A DNA stretch of 64,000 bases from Diplosphaera chodatii (Eukaryota; Chlorophyta; Trebouxiophyceae; Prasiolales; Stichococcaceae), in NCBI GenBank assembly GCA_032358165.1, contig JAALGY010000023.1:930001-994000 (forward strand), written 5' to 3'. The translations under genes were made by a program, and so were the position numbers. The notes under the pieces are model-generated. The model searched no databases. It had not been told where the DNA came from and saw only the letters and a list, made by a program, of their open reading frames with translations. This document shows, piece by piece, positions 57,132 to 64,000 of this stretch (position 1 is its first letter; the number at the start of each line of letters is the position of its first letter).

Positions 57132-58817
57132 TCACAACCGTGGCTGCTGAGCTCCCCACAGCATCTGCCCTGTGATGCTGGGCTTCCCTACTGCCGAAGC
57201 ATCAGGACAGATGTTGAAGTTTATGCTGTCGTGATAGCGTGTTGGCCAACCTGGCAGGCTCTGGCTGGGAGCGCTTGCATTGCGCTCCCATTGAGCTATG
57301 CAGACAACACGCGCCGGCAACAGCACTGGGCGCTTGAAGACCGCATGCAATGCTCTAGGGTAAACCCTCCCAGCCCCTGCACCCAGCGCACAGACGATGG
57401 ATCAGGAGGTGTTTTGGTCGCTACGCTGATCCTACTGCAGGAAGTCAGCCACATGCTGCCAGAGGCAAAGTCTCATTGAATGATGTGTCAACCACCTGCT
57501 TTGATGGCCGCCTCTGTGAAATATGCCAGCAGCAGCATGCCATGCGCAATGTTGGAGCGGAAGCCAAAGAGCTTGGCACACTACGGTGCCATATGTATTG
57601 GGTTGATGTCTGCGGTGAAGCACATTGATGTTTGGCTTTGCCATGGGCCTGTGACAGATGCGAGTCCAGGAGGCAACAGGACATGGCGACATGTGAACGA
57701 GGTCAAACTCACCACCATTGATGGCTGCAAAGCGGCGGCCCACCTCTGACCCAAGGTGCCATTCAGCCAGCGGCTGCAGCCCCGGTGATTGTCCCTCGGC
57801 AACCGGTGTCTCGGCACCTGCTGGCCGCCGTCGCGATCCGTGGCTGCCTGCCATCACTGTGAACGTGCTGCAATCCTGCCACACCAACTCTCCTGCAGCA
57901 CAGGCGGGCACTCAGGGTTGGCAAGCTTTGTAGGGTCACCTGCACCTACATAGAGACCGTGGTTGATGTGCCGGTGCAAACTTACTTGCCTGCAGTCGTG
58001 CTTGCGCTGATGACAATGTCGTACTCGGCACTGCCTGTTGCTGTCGTCCGCAACTCTGGCCGGAGCTCCGCCCTGCAGCAGCACACCCTGACAGTAAGGC
58101 GTCGTAACATGTCCACAGCATGCAACAGGCACAGTGTCAGTCAGCAGATGTGGCAGTATGTCAGCGTACCGGAACGAAAGTGGCTCAGCGGCAGGCACTG
58201 CCATCAGCTGCAGCACACTATAGCCCGAGAGCACGCCGCCCAGTACAGACAGCGGAAAGCTTGGTGCTGCCATCGCTGCCATGCAGAGCCTGAAGGCCAG
58301 CACCGATGGAAACAGCAGCGGTAGGTCCTGTACTTTGCAGCTTTATTGTTTGAGATGCAAGGAGTGAATTGTTGCCAAAAAAAATGTCTGACACACTAGG
58401 CTCCCCTGACCGCTGCTCAGGGAAACACCTACCTGATTGGGGCTGCACTTGCACAATGCTGCAAAGTGTATGAGCTTGGATGCATCAGTACAAGGGTCTG
58501 CAGCGCAGCACAACGGTTCAACAGAACCTGTAACGTACAAACTTTCACTCTCGATGCACCAATGGTGATAGGCGCATGCTTCAGCGGTTCCCACCTGTAA
58601 TTATCTGCATCGGTGAAAGCGCAGCGCGCTGTGATGGCAGGCTTCGAGGCTTCGTCAACACAGAGACCAGCATGCGCCAATATATCGGCCATAAATGGGG
58701 CAGCTTCGGGAGTCTGACCGTTGCACCATCCAGGTACTGGCTGGCAGCATGAAGGTACGCAGCAGCGGCGAGGGTGAGGCCACTGGCTGAAAGCAGGGCT
58801 GCCAGCGCCAGCGACAT
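57132..58817 (-). pseudogene. MaoC-like (hotdog) dehydratase with in-frame TAG codon
   Basis: Seven minus-strand exons (58595-58817, 58433-58497, 58170-58327, 57990-58072, 57713-57892, 57496-57609, 57132-57376) keep one frame to 355 codons. The protein starts with a hydrophobic segment (MSLALAALLSASGLTLAAAA), a possible membrane anchor, followed by LPLLFPSVLAFRLCMA and the fully conserved hydratase-2 signature GRRFAAINGDINPIHMAP, with Asp237 and His242 expected to be catalytic. The next codon is TAG (57581-57583), codon 246, yet homology continues past it with CAKLFGFRSNIAHGMLLLAY and FKRPVLLPARV to GKPSITGQM. The natural stop is at 57132. So the gene is intact except for one nonsense codon: a recent null allele, a sequencing error or a readthrough site. 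The exon at 57990 ends with a GC donor (g then gcaagt). The family dehydrates 3-hydroxyacyl-thioesters; the substrate here is unknown. Confidence 0.78.
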
Positions 58818-59513
58818 AGCACAAGCAAGCTAAGTTTTTGTCGGACCAGCACACTCAGCTCATGTATGCGTGCTGCGTGCTGCGGGTTCGCCGCTGCTCA
58901 TGCACGGCCCACCCCCAAGGCAACTTTCCACAAGCACACGGTGAAATCGTATGATCGGGGAAGTCTGGGATCTGGCAGCTCTGTTGACAGGTGATGAGGT
59001 GAATGACAACATGCTTGGATGCATGGATGCAGCCTTGCAGCGTTTGCGCCATTTATGCTTGTTTATGCTGCGGGATCATGCACAAACCGAGGGATGACAG
59101 CTCAGTACCCAGCGCAGGATTCACGCATGCATCCGCGATCACCTGCATAACGAACTCTGCGAACGACTGCTTATGTATGCGTGCCATCTACTGAATGTTT
59201 CAACACTCACCGCCTTGCCTGTGCGGCCTTCGTCTGTTCCCGGCACAAAGGTGCTGTTGCGCATGCATGCGTGCGGACATGCGTCATGACCACTCACGAC
59301 AGCAACTCCTGTCAGCCGATCCCCACAAGGAAGTCATTCGAAAAGTGTATCAGTTCGGCAGGGTGGGGTGCCAGCAACCTGGTGCGCTGACAGCAGTGAA
59401 CCTGCGAATGTACTTTTGGTGCAGTGCACATGTTCGTCGCTGTAACATACCTCTGCTCTGCAAACGATCAACTACACACGCAAGATTACTGACGCTCAGT
59501 CATCAACGTTCAG
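58818..59513. promoter_or_regulatory. Divergent intergenic region between MaoC and PLP-enzyme genes
   Basis: 696 bases between the MaoC start and the first recognisable exon of the PLP enzyme. The missing first exon of the PLP gene probably lies here; I could not identify it. No other feature was seen. Confidence 0.4.
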
Positions 59514-61406
59514 GCGCTGCACCCTCTGGTTGAAGAAGCCTGGGCAGCAGCAGATTGTGTGCAGGGTGGCGGCGTGATGGCGACGCCACTTGTGCCATCC
59601 CCATGGGCCGCGCAACAGGTGACGCCGTTGTGCAAGCAGTCGCACTTCGTTACGAAGCAGCGGTGTGGGACATGACGAACTGACAGTATCTCAGGCGGGG
59701 GCTTGCTGGCGCCAGGCTGGCACTGGACGCATGCTTCTCAAGCTGGAGAACCTGCAGACAACGGGGTCCTTCAAGACTCGCGGCGCAGTTAATAAGGTAC
59801 GCTGTCTCAATGCTCCTGAGCCAACAGCCACGACATCTTGACATGGGCAGTAAAGTAGTCTCCACTTGCAGTATGCAGCACCAGGAGAGGCTGTGCTGCC
59901 CCTGTGTGCAGGTATTTTCAATGACTGATGCTGAACTGTCGTGTGGTGTCGTGGCTTGTTCCTCAGGCAACTTTGCCGCCGCACTGCTGCACGCATGCGC
60001 CGCTCTGCAGGCACAGGGCCCTAACAGGCAAGCGGAACACCCAGCAATACTGCTATGCTTCATGAACGCTGCTGACTGCATTGGTTGCTGGTGGCTGCAA
60101 CCAGCAATGATGTGTCAGCACGGTCTGCAAAGTGGGCATATAAGACTGTTGCAGGCCACTGGTGCGGCCGCGTATAGTTCTGGGCGCCAGCGCATCACCA
60201 TCAAAGGTGGCAACGCTGGAGGACGCGGGCGCAGACATCAGTTGTCATGGCCACGATGTAGTGGAAGCCGAGGTGGAGGCCCGGCGGGTCGCTGAGCGTA
60301 ATGACGCAGTCTACTGCTCGCCATACAACGACCTGAAGGTGCTTGATCGACTTTAAAGGTCAATCTCTCATGTGGGCCGTCAACACCAGCAGGGCTAAGC
60401 ATTCACCAGCAGCCAATATCTGCACCTCAAGTGCATACAGGAGCGTCACAAAGCTGATGCATAAACCATGCACAGATGCTGCAATTTATGGATGCTAGGA
60501 GGGCAATCGTGCCTAGTAGTTTGCAGGTGGCTGGTGGCGCAGGCACCTGCGCGTTGGAGCTGCTGACAGAATTGCGGCCGCCAGGTAGCAGCATAGCTGT
60601 GTTCATCCCAGTGGGAGGCGGTGGCCTGTGCGCTGGTGCGCATCTGGGCACACTATGCTCCAAGGCGTGGGACTGAGATGCCAACAAGCGATGCCCATGG
60701 GGGACAGCACTATGCATTACACCGCTTGGTCGATTGCTTCATGAACACGGACAGGGATGGCAGCAGTGTTGAAGTCGGTGGACGCAAGCATCAGAATTGT
60801 GGGGTGTCAGCCTGCTGCCAGCAACGTGATGCAGGCTTCGGTTGCAGCTGGCCACATTGTGGACCAGCTCAGCAGCGAAACGCTGTCAGACGGCAGCGCC
60901 GGGGGTGTGGTGAGCAACATGCGTGGCACAATCTATTTCATTCTACTTGTTCTATCAGCATCCAGTTCTGACATGGCTATTATAGCATCAGCATGGTTCT
61001 GATGCGATGTTGCAGGAGCCAGGCTCAGTAACATTGGAGCCATGCAGCCGGTTTGTGGACACTTGGGTTACAGTTACCGAACCTGAGATCGCGGCTGCCA
61101 TGCTGGGCGTGAGAGATCACCATGACGGCATGCTGCTTGAAGGTATAGTGTCTACACCTCATCTGTTTACCCATGTTTCCCTGCCAGGTTCTGTCAGAGC
61201 ATGTTCCTCCTCACCCTGATGTCGCTCTCGCTGTCACAGGCTCAGCAGCTATGGCAGTAGCATGTGCCATCAAGTATGGGCAAGGGCAAGCGAGGTCAGG
61301 GCAGCCAGTGACTTACACAACTGGTGTGGTGGTGTGCTGTGGGGGCAACACGTCGCAGCAAGCTTACCACACCGCTGAGCAGCTTATGACATGTAACCGC
61401 AACTGA
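59514..61406 (+). CDS. Threonine dehydratase / serine racemase-like PLP enzyme (fold type II), 5' exon not identified
   Basis: PLP-dependent enzyme acting on threonine or serine by deamination or racemisation. Exons 59514-59618, 59716-59796, 59912-60027, 60155-60338, 60527-60635, 60755-60909, 61016-61142 and 61240-61406 join in frame (347 codons to the stop). They read ALHPLVEEAWAAADCVQG, MATPLVPSPWAAQ, then LLKLENLQTTGSFKTRGAV with the Schiff-base lysine in GSFKTRG. Next come VVACSSGNFAAALLHA (the SSGN PLP loop), SPYNDLK spliced to VAGGAGTCALELL, the Gly-rich FIPVGGGGLCAG phosphate loop, IRIVGCQPAASNVM, a MLLE spliced to GSAAMAVACA segment, and VVCCGGNTS. The first exon lacks a Met at its start: either an upstream exon exists or translation begins at ATG 59577 (326 residues). 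The intron after 60027 uses a GC donor (ag then gcaagc). Neighbours give no functional hint. Confidence 0.87.
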
Positions 61407-61407
61407 T

Positions 61408-61412
61408 TTACA
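61408..61412 (-). terminator. TGTAA poly(A) signal of the Whirly gene
   Basis: Minus-strand TGTAA (TTACA on the plus strand) about 150 bases after the Whirly stop and two bases after the stop of the convergent PLP-enzyme gene, so the two transcripts probably touch or overlap at their 3' ends. Confidence 0.55.
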
Positions 61413-61562
61413 CTACTGTCAATAGAAGTACGGTAGCCTGCTTGCAACTACCTACACTGCTGAGTCAGAGGCGTGCTGGAATGGGCACACCCCTATGAAC
61501 GTATGCATACTGCCAAAGAAACCCCTCGAGCGATCGGAGAGACTTAAGATCCTGCTGTTCCG

Positions 61563-62336
61563 TCAGAATGGCGGCATATCAGCAGACGGCGAGTCTGCAA
61601 CTGAGTCTGCGGCAAAAATCTGGTCAAAGCCCAGCGCCCGTGGGATGATGAAATTCGCAAGAGACTTGATCACGCCATACTCAGCCAGTGTGAGTGGAAT
61701 GCCCACATAGAAATTTCCGGCCGGCTGTTGCTGATCTTTGACCGTCAGACTGAGCATCACACCACCATCTGGCATGGCCTGCACTTTGAGAGTCTTCAGC
61801 ACTTGGCCCTCATTCTGTCTGCTCTTCCCGGGATCGTGCATCATCGAGAAGTTGTCTTGCACGATGAAGCCACCCATCTCTGTGGGGCTGAGTGCGAATG
61901 TCTGTTTCTTTGACCATTCGTAGCGGCGCTCGCCGAAGCCATTTTGTGCGGCGCTCTGGTCAGCGGGTGCGAATTCGAAGAACATTGAGCCCGCTCTGTT
62001 TAGTCCGATGTCCGCAGTACCAGTCTCCTTCCATTCGGGCTTGATGGCCTTCAGGCTCAGTGCACCCTTGCCCTTGTATATGGAGTAGTCAGCAAACACA
62101 CGGGGCTTGAATGAGGTTTGTGATGGCGGCTCCTCTGTCGCCGCCTGATATGCCGCCGCTCGAGCGACCATTGGGAGTCTGGCTGGAAGTGTGCCGCGCT
62201 GAACTGTGTGCGGGGCAGCATGCGGAGCAGACAGCGCTGATCGTGCCTGCAGCATCTGTGCGCGAACAGTGTCAAGTCTCGAGGCCGAACGCATCAGCCG
62301 AAGTGTCTGCATGTTGACCCTTGCTGAGTGCAGCAC
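61563..62336 (-). CDS. Whirly family single-stranded-DNA-binding protein
   Basis: Whirly proteins bind single-stranded DNA in plastids, mitochondria or nucleus, guarding organelle genome stability and acting in transcription. Intron-less frame of 257 residues from ATG 62336 (a second in-frame ATG at 62312 would give 249). The first about 65 residues are rich in Arg, Ser and Ala with few acidic residues, typical of an organelle transit peptide. The Whirly domain then runs from about residue 80: YSIYKGKGALSLKAIKPEW (88-95 is the DNA-binding KGKAAL-like motif, here KGKGAL), GLNRAGSMFFEFAP, YEWSKKQTFALSPTEMGG, MMHDPGKSRQNEGQVLKTL, and NFYVGIPLTLAEYGVIKSL. It ends with an acidic/hydrophobic tail, ADSPSADMPPF. 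Target organelle not determined. It converges with the PLP-enzyme gene. Confidence 0.93.
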   Translation of the reverse strand: MLHSARVNMQTLRLMRSASRLDTVRAQMLQARSALSAPHAAPHTVQRGTLPARLPMVARAAAYQAATEEPPSQTSFKPRVFADYSIYKGKGALSLKAIKPEWKETGTADIGLNRAGSMFFEFAPADQSAAQNGFGERRYEWSKKQTFALSPTEMGGFIVQDNFSMMHDPGKSRQNEGQVLKTLKVQAMPDGGVMLSLTVKDQQQPAGNFYVGIPLTLAEYGVIKSLANFIIPRALGFDQIFAADSVADSPSADMPPF

Positions 62337-63563
62337 CGCAGTCCCACCTGTACCAAGCGGTCAAAGGAGTCCGATGTTCCGAACCAGACGTCAATACATT
62401 GCGTGCCAATGCCGACCGTCTTCTGACGTTAGCAAGACCAGCAGCACTAGATGCAAGCTCATGATATTGTTTGCGTCACGGTTCCTCGGAGATTTCGTTT
62501 TTGTTTACTGCAAGACCGCGTGTCGTCAGCTGTTCAAGATCTACTACTGAAAGCTAACAGACCTACTCATCGAATTAGCTCCGGCATGCAAGGAGCTGGC
62601 TGAACCACCTGAGCAGATGTAGTCTGCATCACAGCACAGGCTACACCCAGCGGAACTCTGCCGCTGAGGAGCGCTTGTCACCGGGCTGCCCGTTGATCGC
62701 TGTTGGCCTGACGCACGTTGTTGGAAGCGGTTGCCTTCTCCACCCACCCACGCGGGCGCGTGCTACCAGCGGTGCTGCAGTACGCACGCGGACGGGAGCT
62801 GTGACGCGCAACGTTTCGTCCAGCTGGAGGCTGTGGTGACGGCAGCAGCCGCGGCGTGCACTGGGGCCAGGTGAGGCTGGCAACAGTAACCGTGCCACAT
62901 GACCACAGCGGTGTGTTGGCAGCTTGCGGTGCTGCAAAAGATGGCGTCGGGCGCGGTTCCATCGTCATGCGCTGTCGCGCTCGGCCGTGTCGTCCAAGAT
63001 GCCCAGTTTACCTGGCAAGAGTAAGGTCACGTTACAGTGGGATGCGAGCAGCAGAGCAGTTTGGCTGTGCATGTACTGTCACGATCACAGCGTCGACGCT
63101 CGCTCAAAGGTAGAGGGAAAGGCTCGCGACTGTCGTTCAACCTCGCGGCTCATCCCCCGTCAGCCAGGCTTAAAGGCCTCGGGAGTTGGTCTCAGGCCAG
63201 GCCGAGCTTGAGCCCCTCCCTGGGAGTAGCATACTATTATAAGTGTGGGCCAGCATTTGTGAGTAAACCGCACATCCACAAGGCAGTTCCTGGCCTGATC
63301 AAATGGCCTGGGCCGAGTTCAGTACAGGAAGCACTGATAGGTAAGAAAAGCGCATTGTAGGAGTTTCTTGCTGGCCAGGGTCATCCATGCTACCTGCTGC
63401 TCTGCCTCGCGTGTGCAGCCTTCAGCAGTCCGCGGACAGGCTCGAGCGTCACTTCGTCACTGCACATATGCATGCTGGCCAGCACGACCTCAACTTGTTG
63501 CCACAACCATGTTGCAGGATGTAACGGGCGGGGAATGGAGGTGGACACCAGCCAGGTCCCTCA
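62337..63563. promoter_or_regulatory. Divergent intergenic region between Whirly and LRR genes
   Basis: 1227 bases between divergent starts. Short open frames (for example 62641-62937 minus) show no family features. It should hold two promoters; upstream non-coding exons of the LRR gene are possible. Confidence 0.4.
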
Positions 63564-63923
63564 ATGAGTCAAGCGCACGCCGGCGGGCTGTCAGCCAGCC
63601 GGTCTGTGTTTGCAGCATGCCTGCTGGTGGCGGTGGCGGTGGCACCAGCGATGGCGCAGCAAAACACGACTGCAGGCAAGCGGCACAGCTCATGTCAGAG
63701 TTGAAGGATATGTGCGCCATGCAATCCTAGGCTGGCAAGGAAGCACTGTCACAGCAACGTGGTGTACTCTCATTGGCATAGGCGACGTGCTGCTCAGCTT
63801 CCGTGAGGGTGTCAGCAACTGGGCAGCGGTGACCGGTGACTTCCAGGGGTGGACGGATGCGACGCAAGACACATGCAACTGGACGGGGGTAGCCTGCAAT
63901 GACGTTGGCGAAGTCACCGGCCT
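63564..63923 (+). CDS. N-terminus of a secreted/membrane leucine-rich-repeat protein (3' partial)
   Basis: Exon 1 (63564-63693) reads MSQAHAGGLSASRSVFAA then LLVAVAVAPAMAQQ, a signal peptide with a likely cut after AMA. It splices to 63782-63923, which encodes DVLLSFREGVSNWAAV and WTDATQDTCNWTGVACND followed by GEVTGL. This is the LRR N-terminal cap (LRRNT_2: LLSFK..., CNWxGVxC) found before plant LRR repeats. The next donor (GTGAGC at 63924) opens an intron that runs off the window, so the repeats and any transmembrane or kinase part cannot be seen. It could be a receptor-like protein, a kinase or a secreted LRR protein. Confidence 0.75.
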
Positions 63924-64000
63924 GTGAGCTGCACCAGAAACAGCGCCTGCTTGCGCATGCGCATGCCTGCTGCATTGTGTGGTGCAGTGCATGCACATCG

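Noticed and set aside
57268..57303. tRNA D-arm-like word on the minus strand (tagctcaatgggagcgc)
   Set aside because: No B-box (GGTTCGA-type), no acceptor-stem pairing and no anticodon arm at the right distance. The stretch is coding in the last MaoC exon.
62641..62937. 98-codon minus-strand open frame in the Whirly/LRR spacer
   Set aside because: Arg/Pro/Ala-rich with no motif and no supporting splice or poly(A) context.

Overview
This is a nuclear contig from a photosynthetic eukaryote, most likely a green alga (Chlorophyta; a trebouxiophyte such as the Coccomyxa/Chlorella/Trebouxia relatives is my inference). The reasons are genes cut into many short exons by small GT-AG introns, nearly always with a TGCAG-like acceptor; the algal poly(A) signal TGTAA after several stops; a GC-rich coding bias; and plant-type families (Whirly, CYP71-type cyclophilin, PICKLE/CHD3 remodeler, AFC/LAMMER kinase, ACR ACT-repeat protein, a HISN6-like aminotransferase with an N-terminal extension). 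There are no operons. No tRNA, rRNA, CRISPR array or intact transposon was seen.

Layout: 64-11763 (+) a very large trithorax/ATX-like SET-domain histone methyltransferase with PHD, HMG-like, three SAND-like, extended-PHD and two Tudor-like modules; 12045-13081 (-) eEF1A lysine methyltransferase; 13481-14717 (+) glycerophosphodiester phosphodiesterase; 15300-25620 (-) CHD3/PICKLE chromatin remodeler; 26527-30003 (+) LAMMER kinase; 30401-33441 (+) arginine deiminase; 33833-34339 (-) Aha1 N-domain protein; 35297-40875 (+) VPS54 of the GARP tethering complex, followed by an in-phase low-complexity ORF with 18-residue repeats to 42520 that may be its C-terminal tail; 42644-44991 (-) histidinol-phosphate aminotransferase; 45442-48089 (+) PPM1G-like PP2C phosphatase; 48564-52382 (-) WD40-cyclophilin CYP71/PPWD1; 53239-56184 (+) four-ACT-domain protein; 57132-58817 (-) MaoC-like dehydratase carrying an in-frame TAG; 59514-61406 (+) threonine dehydratase/serine racemase-like enzyme; 61563-62336 (-) Whirly; 63564-end (+) the start of a secreted leucine-rich-repeat protein.

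The genes do not form one pathway. Three are chromatin factors or relatives of them (the SET methyltransferase, the CHD3 remodeler, the CYP71 cyclophilin). Others cover splicing-kinase signalling, amino-acid metabolism (arginine, histidine, threonine/serine, ACT sensing), Golgi retrograde traffic, organelle DNA binding and lipid-type hydratases. Exon models for the LAMMER kinase, HisC, PP2C, CYP71, ACR, GDPD, eEF1A-KMT and MaoC genes close in frame over their whole length. The SET, CHD and VPS54 models are approximate.

The most unusual points are the triplicated SAND-like module in the SET protein, a nonsense codon inside the MaoC signature, a perfect 37-bp tandem duplication that doubles a VPS54 splice donor, the 7 x 18-residue repeats behind VPS54, and several GC-AG introns.
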